Shown here piece after piece: positions 9,201 through 17,706 of a DNA stretch of 53,924 bases. Position 1 is the first letter of the stretch. Every line of letters starts with the position of its first letter. The notes under the pieces were generated by a model. It was not told the DNA's origin. It made no database searches and saw nothing but the letters and a program-made list of their open reading frames with translations. The position numbers and the translations under genes were made by a program. The stretch comes from Deltaproteobacteria bacterium (lineage in GTDB: Bacteria; Myxococcota_A; UBA9160; UBA6930), in the NCBI GenBank assembly GCA_029261795.1, contig JAJDAP010000004.1, positions 1-53,924 of the forward strand. Reading direction: 5' to 3'.

Positions 9201-9655
9201 GCGGTGACGGCATCGACAACGATGGCGACGGGTTCACGGACGCTGGCGACCCGGGCTGTGTTGGCGGTCGCACGGTGAATACCGAGAATCCCGCCTGCAA
9301 CGATGGCATCGACAACGATGGCGACGGACTCTCCGATTTCCTCGGCGACCTGAATGGCGACACCATCGGAGATGCGCCGAGCGATGTCGGCTGCATTTCC
9401 GCCGACTCGCCCTTCGAGACCACCCAGTGCCAGGACGGCAAGAACAACGACGGGCTACTCGGCACCGATTGGGACGGTGGCGTCTCGGTGCTCGGCATCG
9501 GGAACGGCGACCCGAACGGCGCGGATCCCCAGTGCACCAAGCCCTGGCTCGGGGTCGAAAGTGCCCCGACCTCGTTCTGCGGGCTGGGACCGGAACTCGC
9601 CGTGATCCTGCCACTGTTGGGCCTCGGCTATCGCGTACGGCGGCGCTCGCGCTAG
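6248..9655 (+). CDS. Large secreted beta-propeller/dihaem c-type protein with Ca-binding repeats and sorting tail
   Basis: A 1135-residue exported protein preceded by a good GGAGA site. Order: signal peptide (about 1-28); YVTN-type propeller (about 30-520; repeated SPDGSQLFVANTPGNR-like blades); a cytochrome-peroxidase-like region with two haem motifs, CSSCH near residue 537 and CDGCH near 743; an Asp-rich Ca-binding segment (DADEDGAFDRDEL); two or three copies of a GDGIDNDGDG repeat; and a C-terminal CGLGPE plus a hydrophobic helix and RVRRRSR. That tail looks like a MYXO-CTERM/PEP-CTERM type surface-sorting signal. Probable role: an electron-transfer or oxidase protein at the cell surface. 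Substrate unknown. Confidence 0.85.
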   Translation: MRRAILHLPTLSGVACLLALLIAVPALTQPAFVAFESGSVRPIALSPDGSQLFVANTPGNRLEVFDVDADGIRPSTSIPVGLEPVSVAARTNNEVWVVNHLSDSVSVVDIASGRVRRTLLVGDEPRDIVFAGTGGSRAFITTAHRGQHRTHSSISGVTGAGDPQLTTEGIGRADVWVFDATAPGAAIGGTPIKIQTFFADTPRALAVSADGNTVYTAAFHSGNQTTTVLETTVPDGFDSAGTAACAAGGIAPGGVPGPNDNAAGAPAPETGIIVKFDGAAWRDALGREWTGCVNLSLPDHDVFAIDANTLAPGSLVEFDHVGTILFNMVVNPVSGKVYVTNLELPNHVRFEGPGDHGGSTVQGHLSESRITVLDPVGTSVDPQHLNQHIDYTKLHTAVPDLVDVTQVGHSLATPLQPVVSSDGSTLYVAAFGSGKVGVFDTSAIEDAAFEANFDPTAASAAYLDVAGGPAGLALDEANNRLYVATRFDNAVAVVDLVAGSEVHRLPLLNPEPASVTAGRPVLYDAVLTSGNGEASCSSCHIFGDFDSLAWNLGDPDAGVSINSQPIASPVIELVSPGNNTTFHPMKGPMTTQTLRGLSTHGALHWRGDRVDGFFGDGAGGPGPDPCTEPGYVDMNFGDTVNLSTNAPCSEDLSFRNFIVAFEGLVGHEGVISSADMQRFSDFMLQVQLPPNPVAPLDNTFTGAAANGLSLFFSCGPGTAECDHTSILFPPNVVTNSTDTVEDCDGCHNLDPLNGFFATGGEQTFEGEPQNFKVAHMRNVYQKVGMFGNTGFGGFTGDQVRGFGFLHDGAVDTVASFLGQGNAGSVFSLSVVEEDNLEQLALAFPSDIAPIVGQQVTLAGAGNADTNARIALLIDRADTAFDSAVLGGTVTECDLVVKGVRNGETRGWSLQPGGTVFQSDRASETNSDAEIQAFALVAGQEMTYTCVPPGSGNRIGIDADEDGAFDRDELDAGTDPANAGSILGACGDGIDNDGDGFTDAGDPGCVGGRTVNTENPACNDGIDNDGDGLSDFLGDLNGDTIGDAPSDVGCISADSPFETTQCQDGKNNDGLLGTDWDGGVSVLGIGNGDPNGADPQCTKPWLGVESAPTSFCGLGPELAVILPLLGLGYRVRRRSR

Positions 9656-9741
9656 CGGTCTCCGACGACGATCCGCACGGGGATGGCTATGCTCGCCCTC
9701 CCCGCGCGCGGCCATGCGCCAATGCGGGCAGCGAGGAACCG

Positions 9742-9990
9742 ATGGAACTTTCCCGACAACGCAGCTTCCTCTCGCCGGAACCCGGCGACGACTGGGACGC
9801 CATCGCGCGCCGGATCCTGCCTGGGGATTCCCCGGGTGATGCCGTCGCCAAGCTCAAGAGCTGGAACCTCCATCTGTTCGCACGCAATCCTCCGGGCGCG
9901 TTCACGGGCAGCGATGTGGTCTTCGTCGAGGCGCCGCTCGAAGATGGCGGGAGCATGCTGAAACTCCCCAGCGAAGGCGAAGGTGGCTGA
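9742..9990 (+). CDS. Small hypothetical protein, LysM-like
   Basis: An 82-residue protein with GAGGA four bases before the ATG. The pattern DDWDAIARRILPG, then AVAKLKSWNLHLF, then GSDVVFVEAP resembles a LysM-type betaalphaalphabeta unit, but this is only a visual likeness. It has no signal peptide, so it is not a classical secreted LysM protein. Its last bases overlap the GTG of the next small gene by 8, which implies translational coupling. Confidence 0.65.
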   Translation: MELSRQRSFLSPEPGDDWDAIARRILPGDSPGDAVAKLKSWNLHLFARNPPGAFTGSDVVFVEAPLEDGGSMLKLPSEGEGG

Positions 9991-10198
9991 GGCGAAGATC
10001 GCCGACGCCTTGGTGGCACCGGGCCACGATGGGGAAGCCGTTCTCGTCGTTCGTGTACGACACGCAAACGGCGCGCAGGACTCGGTGACATTGGGCGCCG
10101 CTGCGGCGCGAAAGCTCATGAAAGACTGCGCCGCGGAGGATCTCGAAGACCTTCGAGGACAACCCTGGCAACGCCTCCTGGAAGTTCTCGAGGCCTAG
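9983..10198 (+). CDS. Small hypothetical protein
   Basis: A 71-residue acidic, soluble protein starting at GTG inside the end of the previous gene. The sequence alternates beta-like (AVLVVRVRHANG) and helical (AAARKLMKDCAAEDLEDL) segments. No known family is recognised. Codon third positions are GC-rich as in neighbouring genes, which supports it being real. It ends 34 bases before the amidohydrolase start, so all three may share a transcript. Confidence 0.65.
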   Translation: MAEAKIADALVAPGHDGEAVLVVRVRHANGAQDSVTLGAAAARKLMKDCAAEDLEDLRGQPWQRLLEVLEA

Positions 10199-10232
10199 CA
10201 TCCGTCACCAGGACGGAACCCGAGGAGCAGAC

Positions 10233-11891
10233 ATGTTCGACATTCTCATCCGCAACGGCCGCATCGTGGATGGCACCGGCGCTCCGGCCTTCCAGGGAGA
10301 CCTGGGCATCGTCGATGGCCGCTTGCAGCAGGTCGGCGGTCAGATCCGTGGCGAAGCGCGGCTCGAGATCGACGCACAGTGCCGGGTCGTCGCCCCGGGC
10401 TTCATCGACCCCCACACCCATTTCGACGCACAGCTTCTTTGGGACGCCCAGGCGCGCCCGGCGCTCGAACACGGCGTAACGACGGTGGTGCACGGGAATT
10501 GCTCACTCTCCCTGGCACCGCTCAAGGCCGAGCACCGGCCTCGGCTCGTGCGGATGTTCCAGCAGATCGAGGAGATGCCCGACGCCGCTTTCGACGGTGC
10601 CTTCGAGTGGCGCTGGGAGAGCTTTGGCGACTACGTCGAAGCATTGCGTGGACAGATCGCCGTGAACGTGGCCCCCCTGGCCGGCCACAGCCCCCTCCGC
10701 CTCTGGGTCATGGGCGACGCCGCGGCGCAGCGCGCCGCCACGGCCGATGAAATCGGGCAGATGCAGGAGCTGCTGCGCGAATGTCTCGATGCTGGCGCCG
10801 TAGGCCTCTCGACAAGCTATGTCGACGTCGATGAGAACCTGTCACCGGTGCCCTCTCGTTATGCACACTTCGAGGAACTCGATGCATTGGCGGCCGTCCT
10901 CGGAGAGTACGGCCGCGTGCTCCAGGTCGTGCCCGAGTTCTACAGCACGGACATCACGCTCGCGCGCGTCGATCAGCTGGCCGAGCTCTCACTCGCCCAT
11001 GGGATTCCGACCACCTTTTCGCCGCTGTTCGATTCGTCCCAGGCTCCCAGCAACGTTTCGCGGGTGATGGACCGGGTAGCCGAGCAGTTTTCCCGGGGCG
11101 CGCGCGTCTGGCCCCAGGTGCAGACGCGACCGATCGACATCAGCTTCAGCCTCGAGCAGGCGAGTCTCTTCTTCATGGCGCAACCGATGTGGTACATGGT
11201 CCAGCGCCTGCCTCGACCCCAATTGTTGGCGGCCCTCAATGACCCCGCTACGCGCCAGGGTCTGATCGATGCGGCCGAACCCGGTGGCGTGACCCAGGCG
11301 TTTGCCGGTTTGCAGATCCGCGACAGCCGCGATGCTTCGTTGCTCGGTCGGACCCTCGGCGAAATCGCCGAGGAACGCGGAACGACGCCAGCCGCCTTGA
11401 TGATCGACCTGTCCATCGAAGAGGACCTGGGCATCCACTTCCTGTCGGCCAACATGGGGCACGAAGATCCGAGTCGTGTCGGGCCCCTGCTCGCGAACGA
11501 TCTCGTTCACGTCGGCGCAAGCGACGCCGGTGCGCACATCCAATCCTTCGCCACCTACGGCGACACCGGATACCTGTTCAGCACTTTCGTCCATGGCGGC
11601 CACTTGAGTCTCGAGAAGGCGGTCCGCAAGATCACGGGCGACCCCGCCCAGATCTGGGGCCTGCCGGACCGCGGTTTGCTGCGCACGGGAATGGCCGCCG
11701 ATGTCACGATCTTCGACCCGGACAGCATCGCCCGCGGCGTCGAACTGCCCGTGAATGACATGCCCGAGGGCGGCATGCGCTACGTACGCGATGCCAGCGG
11801 CGTCCACACCGTGATCGTGAATGGCGAACTCGCCTGGTCGGCGGACGGCGGCTACGCGGACTCGCGCTCGGGCGTCATCGCCAACGGTTAG
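10233..11891 (+). CDS. D-aminoacylase-type amidohydrolase
   Basis: A 552-residue metal-dependent amidohydrolase of the N-acyl-D-amino-acid deacylase group. The N-terminal small beta domain (ILIRNGRIVDGTGAP) leads to the metal motif DPHTHFD (His61, His63), a Cys ligand in HGNC (Cys90) and the catalytic Asp in GASDAGAH. The C-terminal small domain closes with MAADVTIFDP. The family cleaves N-acyl-D-amino acids and related amides. No signal peptide. A paralogue of the same type lies at 15862-17559, read from the opposite strand. True substrate unknown. Confidence 0.88.
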   Translation: MFDILIRNGRIVDGTGAPAFQGDLGIVDGRLQQVGGQIRGEARLEIDAQCRVVAPGFIDPHTHFDAQLLWDAQARPALEHGVTTVVHGNCSLSLAPLKAEHRPRLVRMFQQIEEMPDAAFDGAFEWRWESFGDYVEALRGQIAVNVAPLAGHSPLRLWVMGDAAAQRAATADEIGQMQELLRECLDAGAVGLSTSYVDVDENLSPVPSRYAHFEELDALAAVLGEYGRVLQVVPEFYSTDITLARVDQLAELSLAHGIPTTFSPLFDSSQAPSNVSRVMDRVAEQFSRGARVWPQVQTRPIDISFSLEQASLFFMAQPMWYMVQRLPRPQLLAALNDPATRQGLIDAAEPGGVTQAFAGLQIRDSRDASLLGRTLGEIAEERGTTPAALMIDLSIEEDLGIHFLSANMGHEDPSRVGPLLANDLVHVGASDAGAHIQSFATYGDTGYLFSTFVHGGHLSLEKAVRKITGDPAQIWGLPDRGLLRTGMAADVTIFDPDSIARGVELPVNDMPEGGMRYVRDASGVHTVIVNGELAWSADGGYADSRSGVIANG

Positions 11892-11968
11892 GCGATCGGC
11901 CTCGCAGCCTGGAAGCGACGCGCGGATTCAGCCGCAGCGCTCTGACGTCGAAGACTGGAGAGGGTCGC

Positions 11969-13198
11969 ATGGCCGATGTCATCGTGATCGGAGGAGGTGC
12001 GGCCGGGCTCATGGCCGCGATCTTCGCCGGGCGAAGCGGCGCGGCCGTGACCGTCCTCGAAGCCTCGAGCGCGTGCGGCTTGAAGATCCTGATCAGCGGT
12101 GGCGGCCGTTGCAACCTGCTGCCGCTCGCCTCGGACACCGATGACTTCTTCACCACCGGCTCGCGCAATGTGCTGCGCCGCCTGTTCCGAACCTGGGAAC
12201 TCGAGGCGGTTACCCGGTTCTTCGAGAGCGATCTCGGTATTCCCCTGATCCGCGAAGAGGAAACTGGCAAGGTCTTCCCGGCGAACCAGTCCGCGCGTTC
12301 GGTGAGAGATACGCTGGTTGCCGCCGCACACGATGCGGGCGTCGAGATCCAGCTCGGGCACCGGGTCAACGCGGTCCAGCCGGCTGCGGGCGGATTCGTC
12401 ATCCAGGGGCAGCAGAATGGCCGGCCTCGGGAAACGCATGCCCGAACACTCGTGCTCGCCGCCGGCGGCCAGTCCCTGCCGAAAACCGGTTCGGATGGAA
12501 GTGGCTTCGCGCTGGCCGAAAGCCTCGGGCACAGCCTCACGGATCGCTATCCAGCCCTGGTACCACTTCGCTCTCCGGACCTCGAGCTGCGCTCGCTCTC
12601 GGGCGTTTCCGTGCCGGTCCGCTGGCAGGCCCTCTCGGGCACCCGGGTGGTGGAGGAACGCGCGCGCGAAATGCTCTTCACCCACCGCGGTTACTCGGGC
12701 CCAGCGATCCTCGACGCAAGTCATTGGGCCGTGCGAGACGGAGCCCAGCTGAGAGTCGCTTGGGGCAGCCTGGACGAAGACGAGTGGAACCGCGAGATCG
12801 AAGCCAACTCCCGCAAGCGAATGGACGACTTGTTGGGCGATCGCTTGCCCCGGCGCCTGGTCGAGATCCTGCTCGATCGCGCTGGGATTCCGGGCCGCAG
12901 CCGCGCGACGCAGCTCCATCCCAGGCAACGCCGCCGCCTGATGCCCCTGCTTGCCGCCTTCGATCTGCCGGTCGACGGCAACGAGGGCTACCGCAAGGCC
13001 GAGGTTACCGGCGGAGGAATCCCGCTATCGGAGGTCAACCCCTCGACCCTCGAGAGCCGCTGCACGCCGGATCTCTTCATCTGTGGCGAACTGTTCGACA
13101 GCGTCGGCCGAATGGGCGGCTTCAACTTTCTCTGGGCGTGGATTACCGGGCGCCTGGCAGGCGAGCGTGCTGCTGCTCGCGCTGCGGCGACGACGTGA
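11969..13198 (+). CDS. BaiN/YhiN (HI0933)-type flavoprotein
   Basis: A 409-residue FAD-dependent protein with the dinucleotide-binding motif VIGGGAAGLMAA at about residues 6-17 and the family signature SGGGRCN near residue 45. The C-terminal part ends with LFICGELFDSVGRMGGFN, the second FAD contact typical of the family. Members include the BaiN-like flavoproteins, but most are uncharacterised. The gene stands 77 bases after the amidohydrolase and is convergent with the DUF5989 gene, whose stop lies 31 bases away. Confidence 0.9.
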   Translation: MADVIVIGGGAAGLMAAIFAGRSGAAVTVLEASSACGLKILISGGGRCNLLPLASDTDDFFTTGSRNVLRRLFRTWELEAVTRFFESDLGIPLIREEETGKVFPANQSARSVRDTLVAAAHDAGVEIQLGHRVNAVQPAAGGFVIQGQQNGRPRETHARTLVLAAGGQSLPKTGSDGSGFALAESLGHSLTDRYPALVPLRSPDLELRSLSGVSVPVRWQALSGTRVVEERAREMLFTHRGYSGPAILDASHWAVRDGAQLRVAWGSLDEDEWNREIEANSRKRMDDLLGDRLPRRLVEILLDRAGIPGRSRATQLHPRQRRRLMPLLAAFDLPVDGNEGYRKAEVTGGGIPLSEVNPSTLESRCTPDLFICGELFDSVGRMGGFNFLWAWITGRLAGERAAARAAATT

Positions 13199-13229
13199 TC
13201 CGCACCTCTCGGACTGGAACAGCGTGCGT

Positions 13230-13436
13230 CTAGAACAGCGTGTAGATGAATGGCGCGGCTGCGCTACCGCCCAACAGGACCAGCAACCCGAGCGCGAGCA
13301 CCGAGATGACGATCGGGGCCAGCCACCACTTCTTGTTCTCGCTGAGGAATTCTGCGAACTCGCGAATCAAGCTCGAATCGTCGGCCTGCGCCGCCTTCGC
13401 GGCGAAGTCCTGCGGGTCGTTGTCGGCGTCGGACAT
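13230..13436 (-). CDS. DUF5989 family small membrane protein
   Basis: A 68-residue protein with an acidic N-terminus, a LIREFAEFLSENKKWW segment and a single C-terminal membrane helix ending in APFIYTLF. The KKWWL-helix-APFIYTLF layout is the hallmark of DUF5989, a family regularly found beside SxtJ and carbamoyltransferase genes. It is the last gene of that cassette, 31 bases after the SxtJ stop. Its function is not known; a membrane anchor or accessory role for the carbamoyltransferase is an inference from context. Confidence 0.88.
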   Translation of the reverse strand: MSDADNDPQDFAAKAAQADDSSLIREFAEFLSENKKWWLAPIVISVLALGLLVLLGGSAAAPFIYTLF

Positions 13437-13467
13437 TCCGGGTTCTCCTGGCGGCTCCGGGCGGCCG

Positions 13468-13917
13468 CTAGAACTGCTTGAAGTAGCTATCCGAGGGCCG
13501 AGGCGGGTGGCACTCGGCCCAATAGGTTTCGGCCTCGGTCGCGAACCGGTTTTCCAGCGGGTCCTTCCCGAACGCTCGCATCACCAACCCGATCGGAGTG
13601 ATGATCAAGAAGAACAGTGTTGCCATGATCACGTACGAAAGCACGAAGCCGATCGGGTAGGCCGCAATCGACAGCCCGACGAAGAGTAGCTTGTTGGCCT
13701 TCGGGTAGATCAGTGACATCAGGGCGGCCAGCACACCTACACCGATCAGCGCAGCCACGACCATCTCCCTGGCTCCGCCCAGCCAGCCTCCGGCGAAGAT
13801 CAGCTGCTCGAACCACGCGAGCGCCGCGATCACGACGAGGCCGACCAGCGCGATGAAGCCGAACTGCCGGAGCGCGTTTTCGTCCGGATCGAGATTGAGG
13901 TCGATCATCTGTGCCAC
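13468..13917 (-). CDS. SxtJ family membrane protein
   Basis: A 149-residue membrane protein with about four hydrophobic segments (residues 22-45, 50-66, 72-85, 88-112) and a short cytoplasmic C-terminus ending in FKQF. The FLIITPIGLVMR-x-GKDPLE motif is typical of the SxtJ family, named from the saxitoxin gene cluster but found much more widely. The start is a GTG with GGAG seven bases upstream; an ATG three codons later is possible. Lies between the carbamoyltransferase (33-base gap) and DUF5989. Biochemical role unknown. Confidence 0.88.
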   Translation of the reverse strand: MAQMIDLNLDPDENALRQFGFIALVGLVVIAALAWFEQLIFAGGWLGGAREMVVAALIGVGVLAALMSLIYPKANKLLFVGLSIAAYPIGFVLSYVIMATLFFLIITPIGLVMRAFGKDPLENRFATEAETYWAECHPPRPSDSYFKQF

Positions 13918-13950
13918 AGGATTGCTCCGTTTCCGTAGGCGCCGACGGCG

Positions 13951-15780
13951 CTAGTCGAGTGCGAATTCCGACAGGTAGGCTTCGACGTCGATCTCTTGTG
14001 CGTTCGGCTGCTCGTGCTTGCGCAGGATAAAGTTCTCGAGCACGAGGACGTCCATGTTCGTACCCATGAAGCACCGATGCGCATCCGCCGGACTCTCGAC
14101 GATGGGCTCCCCGCGCACATTGAAGCTGGTATTGATGACGACCGGGCTCCCGGTGCGCTGCTTGAAGTGCCGAACGATCTGGTAGAAACGCGGGTGACGA
14201 TCCGCGTCGAGGGTCTGGACCCGAGCCGAGTAATCGACGTGCGTAACGGCAGGTACGACCGAACGCTCCTGCTTGAGTTTGTCGAGTCCATGCGTTCCGT
14301 CTTCCTCGACAGAAAGCCGCTTGTCTTGCCGGAGTGGGGCCACCAGCAACATGTAAGGCGAGTCCTCGTTCGCTCGCATCTCGAAATACTCGTCCACGTC
14401 CTCACGAAGAATGGCAGGCGCGAATGGACGGAAGGATTCACGGAACTTGATCTTCAGGTTCATGGTCGCCTGCATCTTGGGCGAGCGGGCATCCCCGAGA
14501 ATCGAGCGGGCGCCGAGCGCGCGCGGGCCGAACTCCATCCGCCCGGCCATATGACCCACCACCTGTTCGTCGGCGATCAGCTCGGCGATCCGATCGACGC
14601 ACTTCTCTTCGTCCTCGTAGTAGTGGTAGACGGCCCCGATTCCGTCGAGGTACGTGCGGATCTCGTCGTGGGAGTAGTGTGAGCCCAACAACGCACCCTG
14701 CATCGCGTCACACCCGCCGGGCGCACGCGGGTTGTCGAGCAGCTGATGCCAGACGAACAGCGCGGCACCGAGCGCGCCACCAGCGTCCCCGGCCGCCGGC
14801 TGGATCCAGACCTCGTCGAACGGGCCCTCGCGCAGGATGCGCCCGTTGGCGACGCAGTTGAGCGCCACACCGCCGGCCAGGCAGAGCTTCTTCGCGCCGG
14901 TCCTCTCGTGGGCGTGACGCGCGATGCGCAGCACGATCTCCTCGGTGACCAGCTGGATCGACGCAGCGATGTCCATCTCGCGTTGCGTCACCTCGCTTTC
15001 GGCCTTCCGCGGCGGACCGCCGAACAACCCCTCCATCTTCGGCGACGTCATCACGTCGTCGTAGCAGTACGCGAAGTACGACATGTCCATTCGGAAAGAG
15101 CCGTCCTCCTTCAGGTCGAGCATCTCATCGAGGATCCGCTCGGCGTAGATCGGCTCGCCGTAGGGTGCGAGCCCCATCAACTTGTACTCGCCACTATTGA
15201 CCTTGAAACCGGTGAAGTAGGTAAACGCCGAGTAGAGCAGGCCCAGCGAGTGCGGAAATCGGAGTTCCTCCAGCATCTCGATCTTGTTGCCACGACCGAG
15301 GGCGATGCTGCCGGTTGCCCATTCACCGACACCATCGAGCGTCAGGATGGCGGCCTCGTCGAACGGCGAGGGGAAGAACGCGCTCGCAATATGCGACTGG
15401 TGGTGCTCGGTGAACACGAATCGGCCGGCATAACGTTGATGCAAGCCCGCCCTCATCTCGCGGGGCGTGTGAAGTTTCTGTTTGAGCCACAGCGGGAGGC
15501 CCATCAGGAAGAGCTTGAAACCCCGGGGCGCGTAGGAGACGTAGGTCTCGAGCAGACGGTCGAACTTGAGCAGGGGCTTGTCGTAGAACGTGACCAGGTC
15601 GAGTTCGTCTTCGCTGATGCCGGCCTCGCGCAAACAGTACGCGATCGCCTGCTCGGGGAATCGGAAATCATGCTTCTTGCGGCTGAAGCGCTCTTCCTGC
15701 GCCGCAGCGACGATCTCGCCGTCGCGCACCAGGCACGCGGCGCTGTCGTGGTAGAAGGCAGAGATCCCCAGGATGTTCAT
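13951..15780 (-). CDS. NodU/CmcH-family O-carbamoyltransferase
   Basis: A 609-residue enzyme expected to transfer carbamoyl from carbamoyl phosphate to a hydroxyl via carbamoyl-adenylate. The N-terminal actin/kinase-like Kae1-type domain shows MNILGISAFYHDSA, the metal-binding EHHQSHIASAFF and the ATP motif ILTLDGVGEW. The YrdC-like C-terminal domain carries GRMEFGPRALGARS. First gene of a cassette with SxtJ and DUF5989. Such cassettes occur in polysaccharide and natural-product loci, but no biosynthetic cluster is visible here, so the acceptor is open. Confidence 0.94.
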   Translation of the reverse strand: MNILGISAFYHDSAACLVRDGEIVAAAQEERFSRKKHDFRFPEQAIAYCLREAGISEDELDLVTFYDKPLLKFDRLLETYVSYAPRGFKLFLMGLPLWLKQKLHTPREMRAGLHQRYAGRFVFTEHHQSHIASAFFPSPFDEAAILTLDGVGEWATGSIALGRGNKIEMLEELRFPHSLGLLYSAFTYFTGFKVNSGEYKLMGLAPYGEPIYAERILDEMLDLKEDGSFRMDMSYFAYCYDDVMTSPKMEGLFGGPPRKAESEVTQREMDIAASIQLVTEEIVLRIARHAHERTGAKKLCLAGGVALNCVANGRILREGPFDEVWIQPAAGDAGGALGAALFVWHQLLDNPRAPGGCDAMQGALLGSHYSHDEIRTYLDGIGAVYHYYEDEEKCVDRIAELIADEQVVGHMAGRMEFGPRALGARSILGDARSPKMQATMNLKIKFRESFRPFAPAILREDVDEYFEMRANEDSPYMLLVAPLRQDKRLSVEEDGTHGLDKLKQERSVVPAVTHVDYSARVQTLDADRHPRFYQIVRHFKQRTGSPVVINTSFNVRGEPIVESPADAHRCFMGTNMDVLVLENFILRKHEQPNAQEIDVEAYLSEFALD

Positions 15781-15861
15781 CGTAAGCGGCCGACCTCTCC
15801 CGTCGTTCGGTGGCCCGATAGGCTAACGGAATACGCCACGAGTTCGCGCCGGCCGGAGGCG

Positions 15862-17559
15862 CTATGCCTCGGTGGTCGGCGCCGGGCGTCCACCTCTCAA
15901 CAGCCTTCCGGGCATCGCGCCCGTGTGCTCGCCGTCCTCATAAGTAACCTCGCCCGAGCACACGGTCATGCGATAACCGGTCGCTTCCTGGACCAGGCGT
16001 TTTCCGCCAGCAGGAAGGTCATAGGCCATCCTGGGAGGCCGCAGCGAGAGGGCTTCGTAATCGATCAGGTTGAGGTCCGCCTTGTAGCCAGGCGCGATCA
16101 CTCCACGGTCATCCAGGCCGTAGAGCTCGGCGGTGTCTCTCGTCAGCTTGTGCACCACCAGTTCCAATGGCATTCGCGGGCCCCGGGTCCGATCTCTCGT
16201 GAAGTAGCTGAGCATGTAGGTGGGCACGCTGGCATCGACCAGGACGCCACAGTGCGCGCCGCCGTCCGACAGTCCGAACACGCTCAACGGGTTCTCGATC
16301 AGCGCGCGCTGCCCTTCGAGGTCGCCTGCATAACGTCCAACCAGCCACAACAGCGCGACGCCAGACGCCATCGTGTCCATCAAGACTTCGAGTGGCTGCA
16401 CGCCAGCTTCGCGCGCGAGCGCGGCCAGCGAATCCGAGGGCGTCGGCTCGTAGCTGAGTTGCGCATCCATCACGTAGATGTGCTCGTAGTCCGTCATCAT
16501 CCGCACGGCGTCGGCATTGCGGGGGAGAATCGGCGACTCGGCGAGGATCCGCCGTCGGAACGCCTCGTCCCGCAGCCGCGCCTGGCGCTCCGCCAGCGGC
16601 AGATGGTGGATCTCGCGATAGGGCCGGAACATCCGCATCGGGTTGATCGTGCCCTCGAGAGTCATCAGCACCGAGGCTGGGCGAGCGCCCGCCTGTGGAC
16701 GCAGCTGGAGGCCATCGTCGCGAAGTCGTTCGGCGAGTGCCCACACTGCCCGCGTTCCCGGCGTAACCAGCGTCGTGACCGGACGACCGGTCGACCGTGC
16801 AATGTGTTCGATCCAGGCAAGCTCTTCCGGATCTTCGAGCCAGTCCGAGATGATTTCGATGGCGCCGTGGGACAACCCCTCGAAGGCACTCCCGATCACG
16901 CGCATCTCTTCGGCGGACGCGCGCGTTCCAGGCACCACCTCGCCGGCCTGGTCGAGGTGACCGTAGTAGCGTGTCGTCGAGAAGCCCAGTGCACCGGCTT
17001 CGAGGGCGCTCCGCGTGATGTCGCGCATGGCCGTCATGTCTTCGGGGCTTGCGTCGCCATAACAACGCTCGCCCATCACATAGGCGCGCACGGCGACGTG
17101 AGGCACCTGGGTGCCGATGTCGACCGAGTACGGCGTATCGATCGCGTCGAGATACTCGGGGAAGGTCTCCCAATCCCAGGCCACGCCCTCGTGGAGTGCG
17201 GTTCCCGGGATGTCCTCGACGCTCTCCATCAACGAGACCAGCGCTCCCTCTGCGCCGGGCCGGACGGGCGCGAAGCCCACACCGCAGTTGCCCATCACCA
17301 CGCTCGTCACGCCGTGCCAGCTACTCGGCGTCACCTGCTTGTCCCAGCAGACCTGGCCGTCGTAGTGCGTATGGATGTCGACGAACCCGGGGACCAGCAG
17401 ATCGCCCCTGGCATCGACGACGCGCCGCGCCGCGACCGGTGCCTGACCCGGCGCCTCGACTGCACGGATGATGCCGCCATCGACGACGACATCGCCTGGG
17501 AACGCCGGAGCCCCGCTGCCATCGACGATGTTCGCGTTGCGAATGACCAGATCGTGCAT
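15862..17559 (-). CDS. D-aminoacylase-type amidohydrolase (second copy)
   Basis: A 565-residue paralogue of the enzyme at 10233-11891. It has the same N-terminal layout (LVIRNANIVDGSGAP), metal motif DIHTHYD (His63, His65), Cys in GNCGVG near residue 92, and LSDGGAHCG in the catalytic-Asp region. The middle part (YYGHLDQAGEVVPGT and following) differs from the first copy, so the two probably take different substrates. Cytoplasmic, with no signal peptide. Possibly transcribed separately, since the next upstream gene on this strand ends 147 bases away. Confidence 0.88.
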   Translation of the reverse strand: MHDLVIRNANIVDGSGAPAFPGDVVVDGGIIRAVEAPGQAPVAARRVVDARGDLLVPGFVDIHTHYDGQVCWDKQVTPSSWHGVTSVVMGNCGVGFAPVRPGAEGALVSLMESVEDIPGTALHEGVAWDWETFPEYLDAIDTPYSVDIGTQVPHVAVRAYVMGERCYGDASPEDMTAMRDITRSALEAGALGFSTTRYYGHLDQAGEVVPGTRASAEEMRVIGSAFEGLSHGAIEIISDWLEDPEELAWIEHIARSTGRPVTTLVTPGTRAVWALAERLRDDGLQLRPQAGARPASVLMTLEGTINPMRMFRPYREIHHLPLAERQARLRDEAFRRRILAESPILPRNADAVRMMTDYEHIYVMDAQLSYEPTPSDSLAALAREAGVQPLEVLMDTMASGVALLWLVGRYAGDLEGQRALIENPLSVFGLSDGGAHCGVLVDASVPTYMLSYFTRDRTRGPRMPLELVVHKLTRDTAELYGLDDRGVIAPGYKADLNLIDYEALSLRPPRMAYDLPAGGKRLVQEATGYRMTVCSGEVTYEDGEHTGAMPGRLLRGGRPAPTTEA

Positions 17560-17706
17560 GGGGCGGCTCTCCAGGCGTTTCGGCGGGATCGTTCCGTCCC
17601 GTTATAGCTCGTTTCGGCCGATCCTACGCTCGCAGTCGGTCGCCGGCAGACCCGACCTGACCAGCGTCGTGCGAATCGCGCCACCGCGAATAACCTCGAC
17701 GCTGAC

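Noticed and set aside
14746..17607. A 953-codon plus-strand open frame
   Set aside because: It lies antisense to the carbamoyltransferase and the second amidohydrolase, is Arg/His-rich with no fold pattern, and is explained by the codon bias of the real genes.
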